From positions 310,001-374,000 of the forward strand of contig CAVSRB010000002.1 of assembly GCA_963730305.1 (NCBI GenBank): a stretch of DNA of 64,000 nucleotides, given 5' to 3'. Under the pieces are notes generated by a model, which saw only the letters and a list, made by a program, of their open reading frames with translations, searched no databases and was not told where the DNA came from. Origin of the DNA: CAMYMQ01 sp963730305. Lineage in GTDB: Bacteria > Pseudomonadota > Alphaproteobacteria > Bin65. Position 1 is the first letter of the stretch; each line of letters starts with the position of its first letter. A program made the translations under genes and the position numbers. Below, piece after piece: positions 17,294 to 25,535 of this stretch.

Positions 17294-18690
17294 GCCGGTC
17301 GCCCGGCGAGACCCGCGTGGCGCTCGTCGACGGCGAGCGCCTGGTCGACTTCGAGGTCCACCGGGATACCGCCCCGTCGCGGCTGGGCGCCATCTATCTC
17401 GGCCGGATCCGCAAGGTGGTCGGCGATGGCCGCACGGGTTTCGTCGACATCGGCGACGGCGAGGCGATGGCAGACCTCGACGCGGATACCGCGAAAGCCG
17501 CCGGCTGGTCGCTCACCGAAGGCGCGGCGGTCCCCGTCCAGATCACCCAGGATGCGCGCCGGGGCCGGCTGCCGAGGGGGACGACTCGAATCGCCATTGC
17601 CGGCCCGCGCCTCGTCTTCCTGCCGTTCGGCGACGCCAACGGCGTCTCCCACCGCTTCGCCGATCCGAAGATCAAGCGCAACGTCGCCGGGCTGCTCGGC
17701 CGGATCGATCGCCACGGCGGCGCCCTGATCGCACGAGTGCGCGCCGCCGACACGCCGGTCGCGACGCTCAACGGCGAGGCCGCGGCGCTGGCGGCGGAAT
17801 GGGCGGCCTGCGCGGAGAAGATGGAAACGGTGCAGGCGCCCGGTCTGCTCGCGCCGCCGCCGTCGCCCGGCATTTCGCCGCTGCGCGAAGAGGTCGATCC
17901 GGCCGCCGATACGATCCAGTGTGATAGCCGCGACCAGGCCGCGGCGATCGACGCCTATTGCCGGTCCTGCTTCCCCGACGCCGCTCCGCCGACCGTTGTC
18001 GGCGCGGACGCCATGGCGGCTGCCTTCGACGAGCTGGAGGAGCAGATCGAGGCCGTCTCGTCGCGACGTGTCGCGCTCGATGGCGGCGGTTCGATCGTGA
18101 TCGAGCGGACCGAGGGCATGACCGCCGTCGATATCGATTCGGGCGCGGCCTTCGACGGCGCGACCTCGGATCGCGGCGCGCGGCAGCTCAACACGCGCGC
18201 GGCGTTCGCGATCGCGCGCCAGATCCGGTTGCGGTCGATCGGCGGGATGGTCGTCGTCGATCTCGTCGGCGCGCCGCGCGGCGAAACGGCGGATGCGATC
18301 GTCGCCGCCTTCAGGAGCGCGTTCCGCGACGACCCGATGCGCGTCGAGATCGAGCACGTCATGCGCCCCGGCGTTCTTCTGGTCACGCGCCAATGGGGTC
18401 GGCGGCCGCTGGCGGAGATCGTCTCGGCGCAGCCCGATGGCGACGGCTCGCTGCCCGAATCGCTGGACACCATCGTCCTGCGCGCCGCGCGGGCGGTCCA
18501 GCGCGCCGTTGCTCGCGCCCCGGCGACCCGTGTCCTCGTCCATGCATCGGCGTCGGTGGCCGCGCAGTGGGAGGCGCCACACCTGGCGCCGGCCATCGCC
18601 GAGTTGCGCGCCGTGCTGTCCGGTATCGACCTGTCGGTCGTGCCGCACGGGGATTGGCCGGTGTCGCGGGTTGAAATCGAGGCGCACTGA
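17272..18690 (+). CDS. rng: Ribonuclease E/G family protein
   Basis: A 472-residue RNase G-like endonuclease, with no long C-terminal degradosome scaffold. The N-terminal S1-like region has APSRLGAIYLGRIRKVV and GRTGFVDIGDGEAMADL. The DNase-I-like catalytic part has MTAVDIDSGAAFDG (metal-binding Asp) and IGGMVVVDLVGAPRG (second Asp). It cleaves single-stranded RNA in mRNA and rRNA processing. It starts at GTG 17272 inside the end of maf. The family's zinc-link CPxC is absent; the corresponding region is divergent, so this may be a reduced RNase E/G variant. Confidence 0.88.
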   Translation: MSKRLLLSRSPGETRVALVDGERLVDFEVHRDTAPSRLGAIYLGRIRKVVGDGRTGFVDIGDGEAMADLDADTAKAAGWSLTEGAAVPVQITQDARRGRLPRGTTRIAIAGPRLVFLPFGDANGVSHRFADPKIKRNVAGLLGRIDRHGGALIARVRAADTPVATLNGEAAALAAEWAACAEKMETVQAPGLLAPPPSPGISPLREEVDPAADTIQCDSRDQAAAIDAYCRSCFPDAAPPTVVGADAMAAAFDELEEQIEAVSSRRVALDGGGSIVIERTEGMTAVDIDSGAAFDGATSDRGARQLNTRAAFAIARQIRLRSIGGMVVVDLVGAPRGETADAIVAAFRSAFRDDPMRVEIEHVMRPGVLLVTRQWGRRPLAEIVSAQPDGDGSLPESLDTIVLRAARAVQRAVARAPATRVLVHASASVAAQWEAPHLAPAIAELRAVLSGIDLSVVPHGDWPVSRVEIEAH

Positions 18691-18727
18691 GGCGATCTTG
18701 TCGCTGTCGATCCGAAAGCGGAGACCC

Positions 18728-18913
18728 ATGGCGCGTTCCCGGAAATGCCCGATCTGCGGTGCCACCGCGACGAAGGAGCACGACCCGTTCTGCTCGCAGC
18801 GCTGCGCGGACCACGATCTGGCGAACTGGCTTCACGGCAACTACCGGATTCCCGTCGACGAGGAGCCCGGCGACGACTACGACGATGCCGAGCCCGCGCC
18901 GCGCCTGAACTAG
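18728..18913 (+). CDS. yacG: DNA gyrase inhibitor YacG, zinc-binding
   Basis: A 61-residue protein with the four-Cys zinc knuckle C-P-I-C ... FCSQRC, followed by DLANWLHGNYRIP, the usual YacG pattern, and an acidic tail. YacG proteins bind the GyrB C-terminal region and inhibit gyrase. It follows the RNase E/G gene with a 37-base gap and a GGAG ribosome-binding site. The maf-rng-yacG order is standard in alphaproteobacteria. Confidence 0.95.
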   Translation: MARSRKCPICGATATKEHDPFCSQRCADHDLANWLHGNYRIPVDEEPGDDYDDAEPAPRLN

Positions 18914-19005
18914 GCGGCTGTCTCAAGGACACCGGCTGGCACGGGGCGGTGGACTCCGATATCGATGTTGCCTATAAGCGGCGCCCGCATTATGCAGTGG
19001 TGCAT

Positions 19006-19081
19006 GCCCAGGTAGCTCAGTTGGTAGAGCACGTGACTGAAAATCACGGTGTCGGTGGTTCGAATCCGCCCCTGGGCACCA
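19006..19081 (+). tRNA. tRNA-Phe (anticodon GAA)
   Basis: A complete cloverleaf with acceptor GCCCAGG/CCTGGGC, D-arm GCTCAGTTGGTAGAGC, anticodon stem CGTGA/TCACG with loop CTGAAAA (anticodon GAA), T-arm GGTGG-TTCGAAT-CCGCC, and an encoded CCA. It sits between yacG and the lpxXL-like gene. The following 230 bases (19082-19312) hold no gene I can support. They contain one weak hairpin (AGCCGCA ... TGCGGCT around 19121-19153). Confidence 0.97.
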
Positions 19082-19312
19082 CTTTCCCCGAAAATAGACC
19101 TTAGAAACCCGGGCGTCGCGTGGAGCCGCATGGTGCGCGAGGCCGCGTGCGGCTTGGTGTGGACGGGCGAAGGGTGGTATCAACCCGGCGCCGTTCGCGC
19201 GGGCCTCTCGGCAGCATGACGCTGCCACTCTACAAAGGCCTGCCGGGCGGGACACTCAACGGTTCAACGGCCCGCACCTGCCCGTGATCACCTTGCCAGG
19301 CCCCCTTCGTCG

Positions 19313-20302
19313 ATGATGCGCCGCCGTCCCACCATGCGCCGCATCCGCTATCTCACGGAAGCGGGCCTCGTCTACGGCGTGATGGGCCTGATGCGGCTCG
19401 TCCCGCTGCCGGTCGCCTCGGCGGTGGGTGGCTTCGCCGGCCGCACGCTCGGCCCGTTGCTGCCCGCCAACCGCCGCGCCCGGCAAAACATCGCCCTGGC
19501 CTTTCCCGATGCGTCGCCCGCGGAAGCGCGGCGCATGCTGCGCGGCATGTGGGACAACCTGGGCCGGGTGGTCGGCGAAAGCGTCCATATCCGCCGGTTG
19601 TGGGACCCCGGTCTGAACGAGGCGATCCACGCGATCGGGACCGACCGACTGTTCGATGCGCGGGCGGCCGGTGAGGACATTACCGTCAAGTCCGGCAACA
19701 TCGAGATCCGGAGCGTCCAGAACTTCCTCAATTTCCAGGTCGCCGAAGGGCCGCTGATCATCTTCAGCGCGCACATGGGCAATTGGGAACTGCTGCCCGT
19801 CGGCGCCTCGCGCTTCGGCGTCTTCACTTCGGTCGTGTTCCGGACGCCGAACAATCCCTATGTCGCGCGATTGGTGGAGCGGCTGCGCCAGGGCATGGTT
19901 GCGTTGCTGCCCAAGGGGTTCGAGGGCGCGGCCGCCGCCGGCCGGGTGATGCGCGAAGGCGGGCGGCTCGGCCTGCTGATCGACCAGAAGCAAAATCGCG
20001 GCATTGCCGTTGATTTCTTCGGCCGGCCGGCGATGACGGGGACGACCCTGGCCAAGCTCGCTCTTCGTTTCGATTGTCCCGTCCATGGCGCCTGGGTCCA
20101 GCGGCTCGGCGGGCGGCGCTTCGCGGTGACCGTGATGCCCGCGCTCCAGGTCGAGAAGACCGGAGACGAAGAGGAAGACATTCGCCGGATCACGGCAGCG
20201 GTCAACGAGACCGTCGAAGGCTGGATCCGGGAGCGTCCCGACCAGTGGTTGTGGCTGCATCGCCGATGGCCCGAGGATCGCAGGTCCAAGCGCCGCCGTT
20301 GA
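19313..20302 (+). CDS. Lipid A acyltransferase, LpxL/LpxXL-like
   Basis: A 329-residue member of the lysophospholipid/lauroyl acyltransferase family. The catalytic HxxxxE is in FSAHMGNWELLPVG. Other conserved parts are LLPKGFEGAAAAGRVMREGG and LLIDQKQNRGIAVDFFGRPA. An N-terminal hydrophobic stretch anchors it to the inner membrane. In rhizobia LpxXL transfers the very-long-chain acyl group from AcpXL to lipid A. This gene lies 180 bp before acpXL in the same direction, so I infer that role here. In rhizobia lpxXL is at the other end of the cluster. Alternative ATG starts exist at 19316 and 19334. Confidence 0.87.
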   Translation: MMRRRPTMRRIRYLTEAGLVYGVMGLMRLVPLPVASAVGGFAGRTLGPLLPANRRARQNIALAFPDASPAEARRMLRGMWDNLGRVVGESVHIRRLWDPGLNEAIHAIGTDRLFDARAAGEDITVKSGNIEIRSVQNFLNFQVAEGPLIIFSAHMGNWELLPVGASRFGVFTSVVFRTPNNPYVARLVERLRQGMVALLPKGFEGAAAAGRVMREGGRLGLLIDQKQNRGIAVDFFGRPAMTGTTLAKLALRFDCPVHGAWVQRLGGRRFAVTVMPALQVEKTGDEEEDIRRITAAVNETVEGWIRERPDQWLWLHRRWPEDRRSKRRR

Positions 20303-20482
20303 CCCTGCCGCATTGATTGTGACCGGCGTCCGAACCCTCTAGGATGGCCGCGAGATCATCAACACGCGCGATGACCCGCCGGAAGAGCGGGGAACGGCCC
20401 GTTCGCGGGCTTGACAGAATCGCGCTCACACCGGAAAACCGCACCGAACCACGCTGCGGCCCAGGCCGCGCCGGAGACAATT

Positions 20483-20773
20483 ATGGCCGACTACAACGAG
20501 CAGACCTACAACACGGTTGCTGACATCATTTCCGAGGTCAGCAGCATCGATCGGGATACGATCACGCCGGACGCGCACGCGATCAACGACCTGGGCATCG
20601 ACAGCCTCGATTTCCTGGACGTGACCTTCGAGATCGACAAGCGCTTCGGGATCAAGATGCCGGTCGAGCAGTGGATGGAGGACGTCAACGAAGGCCGCGC
20701 TTCGGCGGAGCAATTCTTCGTCATGAAGAACCTGGTCACCCGCATCGACGAGTTGGTCGCGGCCAAGGCGTAA
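20483..20773 (+). CDS. acpXL: Acyl carrier protein AcpXL
   Basis: A 96-residue acidic carrier protein, longer than the roughly 78 of AcpP. The phosphopantetheine site is LGIDSLDFLDV with Ser41. FGIKMPVEQWMEDVNEGRAS in the C-terminal half is characteristic of AcpXL. It carries the very-long-chain (C28-type) acyl group during synthesis and delivers it to lipid A. A TTGACA hexamer at 20412-20417 could be the -35 of a cluster promoter. The neighbours fabZ-fabF2-fabF1-adh2 complete the set. Confidence 0.93.
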   Translation: MADYNEQTYNTVADIISEVSSIDRDTITPDAHAINDLGIDSLDFLDVTFEIDKRFGIKMPVEQWMEDVNEGRASAEQFFVMKNLVTRIDELVAAKA

Positions 20774-20807
20774 GGGGCACCGGCCCGCCGGCCAACGCCC
20801 GTCCCGG

Positions 20808-21266
20808 ATGCTTCTCGAATATTTCCAGCTTGTTGACCGGGTCATCGAGATCGACAGGGACGCCAAGCGGATCCGCTGCGCGGCGAACGTTCCCGAAAAA
20901 TCGACGATCTTCGAAGGCCACTTCCCCGGCCATCCGCTGATGCCTGGGACGCTGCTGGTCGAGTTGATGGCGCAGACGTCGGGCTATCTCCTGCTGTCGC
21001 TTCAGGACTTCGAGCGGCTGCCCTTCCTGATCCAGGTCGAAAAGGCCAAGATCCGGACCTTCGTCGAGCCGGGCACCGAATTGACGGTCGAGGCCGAACT
21101 GGTCCATGAAGGTTCGGGTTTCGCAGTAACGAGGGCGAGCGTGCAATCGACCGAAGAAGGAAAGGCCATCGCGGACGCGGATTTGCGTTTCCGGACCATG
21201 CCGTTCCCGACCGATGATCTCCGGGCCACCGTCCGGAACCACGCCGCGGCGGTGGGCGTCAGCTAG
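20808..21266 (+). CDS. fabZXL: 3-hydroxyacyl-ACP dehydratase, FabZ-like (very-long-chain acid cluster)
   Basis: A 152-residue hot-dog-fold dehydratase. The catalytic region is FEGHFPGHPLMPGTLL (His) with the acidic residue in LVELMAQ, as in FabZ/FabA-like enzymes. It removes water from 3-hydroxyacyl-AcpXL in each elongation round. It follows acpXL by 34 bases and its stop codon abuts the ATG of the next gene, indicating an operon. The C-terminal 25 residues (after RFRTMPFPTDDL) are a variable extension. Confidence 0.9.
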   Translation: MLLEYFQLVDRVIEIDRDAKRIRCAANVPEKSTIFEGHFPGHPLMPGTLLVELMAQTSGYLLLSLQDFERLPFLIQVEKAKIRTFVEPGTELTVEAELVHEGSGFAVTRASVQSTEEGKAIADADLRFRTMPFPTDDLRATVRNHAAAVGVS

Positions 21267-22493
21267 ATGAGCGAAGCGTCTTCGAACCGACGGGTCTGCG
21301 TCACCGGCGCCGGTCTGCTCTCGCCCATCGGCGCCGACGGCGAAAGCCGGTGGGCTGCGCTTTCCGACACGGCCAAACGGACGGGTGTGGTCGATCACGA
21401 GACCTACGCGCCGTTCTACGTCTATCCCATTCGCGATTTCGACCCGTCGACGCAGATCCCCAAGCCGGGCGACCAGCGGGCGATGGGCCCGATGATGCTC
21501 TATGGCGTCCACGCTGCCGGCGTGGCGCTGGAGCAGGCCGGGATCAAGGGCGACGAGGCCCTGCTCGAACAGACGCACATGATCGTGTCGGCGGGCGGTG
21601 GCGAGCGCGACTGGAGCCTGGACGAGGAGATCGTCAAGGGCCTGCCGGGCGCCAACGACAAGGGCGCCTTCCTGAACCGCGAGCTGGCCGATGGCCTGCG
21701 GCCGACCCTGTTCCTGGCCCAGTTGCCCAACCTGTTCGCGGGCAACGTCTCGATCGTCCACGGCGTGTCGGGATCGAGCCGGACCTTCATGGGCGAGGAG
21801 AGCGCCGGCATCGACACGGTGCGGATCGCCTTCGAGAAGATCGTCGCCGGGCAGGGCGACATCTTTCTGGTCGGCGCCGGCTTCAACGCCGAGCGGCCCG
21901 ACCTGCACCTGATGTATCACGCCGCCGGCATGCTCATGCGCGGCGACTATGCCAGCCTCTGGCACCGGCCCGATGCCGGCATCTGCCTCGGCAGCGCCGG
22001 TGGCTTCCTCGTGCTCGAGTCGGAGGAAAGCGCGACGCGGCGCGGGGTCGACGTCCTGGCGCGGCTGAGCGCGGTCGAGAGCGACCGGACCAGGCGCGAG
22101 CCCGGGGCTGCCGCGGCGACGGCCGGCGCCCAGTTCGACAAGGTCAGGCCGCACCTGCGCGACGGCAGCCTCGCGGTCCTGAGCGGCGCGTGCGGGTCCG
22201 GGGCGATCACGGCGGAGGAAAAAGGCTTCCTCGAAGCGGTCCGCGCCGAGCGGCCGGACGCGATCGTGCGCGGCACCGGCGAAGCCGTCGGTCATGCCGT
22301 CGAGGCGGCGTTTCTCCAGAACATCATTCTCGGGTTAGACTGTCTCGAACGGTCACGGCTGTTCCCGCCGCTGTCGGCGGACGAGCCGTTGGAGGCGGAC
22401 GCCGGCGACCGCGATGTGGATCAGGTCCTCGTCACCGGATGGGGACATTTGAAAGGGGAGGGCATGGCCCTCCTGGAGAAGGCCGATGGCTGA
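21267..22493 (+). CDS. fabF2XL: Beta-ketoacyl-ACP synthase homologue FabF2XL, catalytic triad degenerate
   Basis: A 408-residue thiolase-fold protein of the cluster. Where active KAS enzymes have TACAS, this protein has HGVSGSSRTFMGEESAG, so the nucleophilic Cys is absent. The region of the first catalytic His (NAHGTGT in FabF1) reads SGACGSGAITAEEKGF. The last His seems kept in GEAVGHAVEAAF. I infer that it works as a chain-length-factor-like partner of the intact FabF1 gene product encoded next, with which it overlaps by 8 bases. Known rhizobial clusters also carry two fabF-like genes side by side. Confidence 0.85.
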   Translation: MSEASSNRRVCVTGAGLLSPIGADGESRWAALSDTAKRTGVVDHETYAPFYVYPIRDFDPSTQIPKPGDQRAMGPMMLYGVHAAGVALEQAGIKGDEALLEQTHMIVSAGGGERDWSLDEEIVKGLPGANDKGAFLNRELADGLRPTLFLAQLPNLFAGNVSIVHGVSGSSRTFMGEESAGIDTVRIAFEKIVAGQGDIFLVGAGFNAERPDLHLMYHAAGMLMRGDYASLWHRPDAGICLGSAGGFLVLESEESATRRGVDVLARLSAVESDRTRREPGAAAATAGAQFDKVRPHLRDGSLAVLSGACGSGAITAEEKGFLEAVRAERPDAIVRGTGEAVGHAVEAAFLQNIILGLDCLERSRLFPPLSADEPLEADAGDRDVDQVLVTGWGHLKGEGMALLEKADG

Positions 22494-23760
22494 GCGGAAT
22501 GGCGGTGCCGGAAAGGTCGCGATCACCGGCATCGGGATGATCACCTCGCTGGGCGAAGGCGTCGACGCCAACTGGCCGCGACTGCTCGCAGGCGACTCCG
22601 GCATCCACGAGATCCACCGCTTTTCGACGGAGGGGCTGCGGACCCGGATCGCCGGCACGGTCGAATATCTCGATCTCGAAGCGCCGACGATGCCGGCGAT
22701 CAGCTACACCATGGCCGACACTGCGGTCTCCGAGGCGATGGAACAGAGTGGCCTGCGGGACGAGACCGGCTTCCCGGGCGACCTGTTCCTGGCGGCGCCG
22801 CCGATCGAGCACGACTGGAACGCGCGGCAGTACCTGGCCGAGCATTCCTCGCCCGGCGAGACCAGCCCTTATGCCCGCCGCCCGATCGATACGCCCGACG
22901 GCTCCTGCTTCTCGTATCACGAGGACTTCCTCAACGGCACGCTGGCCGACCGGCTCGCCGACAAGTACGGCTGCACCGGCTCGCCGATCACCCTGACGAC
23001 CGCCTGCGCCTCGGGCGCCTCGGCGATCCAGCTCGGCGTCGAGGCGGTGCGGCGCGGCGATTCGCCGGCGGCGCTGTGCGTCGGCACCGACGGCTCGATC
23101 AACGAGGAAACGCTGATCCGCTTCGCGCTCTTGTCGGCGTTGTCGACCAAGAACGACCCGCCGGAGAAGGCCGCGCGGCCGTTCTCGAAGAACCGTGACG
23201 GCTTCGTCATGGCCGAAGGGGCGGCGGCGCTGATCCTCGAGGATCCGGAGCACGCCAAGGCGCGCGGCGCGACCATCCTGGCCTACGTGCTGGGGTGCGG
23301 CGAGGCGGCGGACACCTTCCACCGCACCCGGTCGAACCCCAACGGCAAGGCGATCATCCGCTGTATCCAGGGCGCCATCGACGACGCCGGCCTGAAGCCG
23401 ACCGACATCGACTACGTCAACGCCCACGGCACCGGCACGCCCGAGAACGACAAGATGGAGCATCTCGGCATCGCCGAGGTCTTCGGCGACCACAAGGCGA
23501 AGCTCGCCGTCAGCTCCAACAAGTCGATGCTCGGCCATACGCTGACCGCCGCGGGCGCGGTCGAGGCCGCGATCACGGTCAAGACGCTGCGCGACGGCGT
23601 GCTGCCGCCGACGATCAACTACGACGAGCCCGATCCGGCGATCGACCTCGACGTGGTGCCGAACGAGGCGCGCAAGCAGCAGGCAACCTTCGCCCTGTCG
23701 AATTCGTTCGGCTTCGGCGGCCAGAACGTGAGCCTGCTGATCGGCCATCCGGACGCCTGA
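22486..23760 (+). CDS. fabF1XL: Beta-ketoacyl-ACP synthase FabF1XL, complete triad
   Basis: A 424-residue KAS II-type condensing enzyme with the full Cys-His-His set: TTACASGASAIQLG (Cys), NAHGTGTPEND (His) and NKSMLGHTLTAAG (His). The C-terminal GFGGQN glycine loop is present. It should elongate acyl chains on AcpXL with malonyl units. The ATG overlaps the end of fabF2XL. It shares the fold with its neighbour but clearly differs at the active site, supporting a catalytic/non-catalytic pair. Confidence 0.93.
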   Translation: MAERNGGAGKVAITGIGMITSLGEGVDANWPRLLAGDSGIHEIHRFSTEGLRTRIAGTVEYLDLEAPTMPAISYTMADTAVSEAMEQSGLRDETGFPGDLFLAAPPIEHDWNARQYLAEHSSPGETSPYARRPIDTPDGSCFSYHEDFLNGTLADRLADKYGCTGSPITLTTACASGASAIQLGVEAVRRGDSPAALCVGTDGSINEETLIRFALLSALSTKNDPPEKAARPFSKNRDGFVMAEGAAALILEDPEHAKARGATILAYVLGCGEAADTFHRTRSNPNGKAIIRCIQGAIDDAGLKPTDIDYVNAHGTGTPENDKMEHLGIAEVFGDHKAKLAVSSNKSMLGHTLTAAGAVEAAITVKTLRDGVLPPTINYDEPDPAIDLDVVPNEARKQQATFALSNSFGFGGQNVSLLIGHPDA

Positions 23761-23811
23761 CGCCGCCGGCCGACCGCCAATTCCCGACTTGCCACCAGGA
23801 GCCGATCGATC

Positions 23812-24834
23812 GTGCGCGCGCTACGCCTGATCACCGAAGAGAAGGTCGAGATGACCGAGACCGACGCCCCGTCGCCGCCGGAAGGCGACGAGGTGCTGGT
23901 CTCGATGAAGGCCGTCTCGCTCAACCACATCGACCTGTTCGGCTTCCGCGGCATGGCCTTCGCCAAGCGCCAGCTTCCGCTGACCGTCGGGGTCGAAGGC
24001 GCGGGCGTGGTCGAGGCGGTCGGGCCCGAGGTCGGCCATGTGAAGGTCGGCGATCCGGTGGTGGTCTATCCGGGCCTGTTCTGCGGCACCTGCAAGCGGT
24101 GCCTGGCCGGGCAGGAGAATCTCTGTCTCGACATCGGCGGCATCATGGGCTTTCACGTCGACGGCTTGGCGTGCGAACAGGTCAAGGCGCCGGCCAAGCG
24201 GATCATCCCGGTGCCCGAAGGCGTGACCCACGTCCAGGCCGCCTGCACCACCGTCACCTTCGCGACCGTCCAGCACATGCTGTTCGACAACGCCAAGCTG
24301 GAGCCGGGCGAGACGATCCTGGTGCACGCCGGCGGCAGCGGCATCGGCTCGACCGCGATCAAGATGGCCAAGAAGATCGGCGCGACGGTGATCACCACGG
24401 TCGGCAGCGACGCCAAGGTCGAGCAGGCCAAGGCGCTGGGCGCGGACCACGTCATCAACTACCGCGAGGAGCGGTTCGAGGGCCGGGTCCGCCGCCTCAC
24501 CGACAAGCAGGGCGTCGACGTCGTCTTCGAGCATGTCGGGGTCGACACCTGGGCCGGCAGCCTGTTGTCGCTCAAGCGCGGCGGGCGGCTGGTGACCTGC
24601 GGCTCGACCACGGGAATCAGCGCGCAAACCAACCTCTACCAGATCTTCCAGCAGCAACTCCGCATCTTCGGCTCGTTCGGGTCGAGCGTGCAGAACTGCG
24701 TCGACAGCCTGGCCAAGATGGCCGACGGCATCACGCCGGTGATCGACACCGTGATCAAGCTGGAGGAATTCCCCGTCGCGATCGAGCGGCTGCGCTCGCG
24801 CGACGTGTTCGGGAAGATTGTCGCCGAGATCTGA
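23812..24834 (+). CDS. adh2XL: Zinc-binding alcohol dehydrogenase-like reductase, Adh2XL
   Basis: A 340-residue medium-chain dehydrogenase. The structural zinc lobe is visible as CGTCKRCLAGQENLC. The cofactor loop is VHAGGSGIGSTAIKMAKKIG near residue 170. In the rhizobial acpXL cluster an alcohol-dehydrogenase-like gene (adh2XL) occupies this place and probably serves as enoyl reductase for the growing chain. It starts at GTG 23812 with AGGAG upstream, 51 bases after fabF1XL. It is the last host gene before the phage island, whose spanin gene ends 18 bases away on the other strand. Confidence 0.9.
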   Translation: MRALRLITEEKVEMTETDAPSPPEGDEVLVSMKAVSLNHIDLFGFRGMAFAKRQLPLTVGVEGAGVVEAVGPEVGHVKVGDPVVVYPGLFCGTCKRCLAGQENLCLDIGGIMGFHVDGLACEQVKAPAKRIIPVPEGVTHVQAACTTVTFATVQHMLFDNAKLEPGETILVHAGGSGIGSTAIKMAKKIGATVITTVGSDAKVEQAKALGADHVINYREERFEGRVRRLTDKQGVDVVFEHVGVDTWAGSLLSLKRGGRLVTCGSTTGISAQTNLYQIFQQQLRIFGSFGSSVQNCVDSLAKMADGITPVIDTVIKLEEFPVAIERLRSRDVFGKIVAEI

Positions 24835-24852
24835 GCTTTCCGACCTTTCGGA

Positions 24853-25074
24853 CTATTTCGGACAATCCTTCCGGCACCGGCATTCCCATTTCGAGTTGTG
24901 GGCGACGACCTGCCGCCGGGTCTCGGCCGTGTCGCGCGTCGACCAGGTGATCGGGGCGAACAGCGTGCACGCGGTGTCAATCACGGCGGTATTTTGCGCG
25001 CAGCCGCCGATCGCGGTCGCTGCCAGAGCCAGCGTCAGCTTCCGCCCGACGCCCTTGCTCGATCGCTTGAACAT
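24853..25074 (-). CDS. Rz1-like outer-membrane spanin lipoprotein
   Basis: A 73-residue protein whose N-terminus is KRSSKGVGRKLTLALAATA followed by IGGC, a lipoprotein signal and lipobox (Cys25). The mature part has ITWSTRDTAETRRQVVAHNS and a Cys-rich end. The gene overlaps the 3' end of the Rz-like gene by 98 bases in another frame, the classic embedded Rz/Rz1 arrangement. Spanins fuse inner and outer membranes in the last lysis step. It is the last island gene and converges on adh2XL. Confidence 0.75.
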   Translation of the reverse strand: MFKRSSKGVGRKLTLALAATAIGGCAQNTAVIDTACTLFAPITWSTRDTAETRRQVVAHNSKWECRCRKDCPK

Positions 25075-25246
25075 GGTCGCGTAACCTCTCGTTGCGTTCG
25101 GCCTGGCGGCCCTCCTTGCGCTTGGCCCGGTCGTAGAGCGCCTTGGCGCCCCAGGCGCCGAACCCGAGGGTGACGACGCCGAGTACGAGCAGGACCGCGC
25201 GGCCGCTGTCCTTGGTGAACAGCCAGGTCAGGATGCCGGCGATCAT
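24977..25246 (-). CDS. Rz-like inner-membrane spanin
   Basis: An 89-residue protein with one N-terminal membrane segment (GRAVLLVLGVVTLGFGAWGA) followed by a strongly charged coiled-coil region (RAKRKEGRQAERNERLRDHV). It has no cleavable signal. This signal-anchor plus coiled-coil layout, with an Rz1-type lipoprotein gene starting inside it, identifies an i-spanin. It acts with Rz1 across the periplasm. It sits downstream of the endolysin and a small membrane protein gene. Confidence 0.75.
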   Translation of the reverse strand: MIAGILTWLFTKDSGRAVLLVLGVVTLGFGAWGAKALYDRAKRKEGRQAERNERLRDHVQAIEQGRRAEADAGSGSDRDRRLRAKYRRD

Positions 25247-25259
25247 CGGCCCGCCTCCG

Positions 25260-25535
25260 TCACAGGGGCCTCAGCCGGTCGAGCGCGGTCCAGGTGTAGA
25301 GCCCGGCGCCCATGCCCGCGAGCAGGACGCCGGCATAGAGCGCGTTGGTCAGCACGGCGTTGGAAATGCCGGCCATGCCCGCGGCGGTCGCGCCGCCGCA
25401 CATCGCGATGCCGAGCATCATGAGCGTCGTGTTGCGCCGCCGGCGCCGCCGCCACTGCGGATGGCTCGGGTCGGCGAGATGCGTGGGGCCGGGGGCGGCC
25501 GTAGGCGGCGTGCCGGCGGTTCGGGTATCGGTCAT
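25260..25535 (-). CDS. Small membrane protein of the lysis cassette (possible holin or antiholin)
   Basis: 91 residues: a polar Pro/Thr-rich N-terminus, a run of Arg residues (WRRRRRRN), then two hydrophobic segments (TLMMLGIAMCGGATAAGMAG and NALYAGVLLAGMGAGLYTW). Its ATG overlaps the endolysin stop (ATGA), so it is coupled to it. Size, two membrane helices and position between the endolysin and spanin genes fit a holin-type protein, but there is no diagnostic motif. The 85-residue gene on the other side of the endolysin is the competing candidate. Confidence 0.65.
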   Translation of the reverse strand: MTDTRTAGTPPTAAPGPTHLADPSHPQWRRRRRRNTTLMMLGIAMCGGATAAGMAGISNAVLTNALYAGVLLAGMGAGLYTWTALDRLRPL

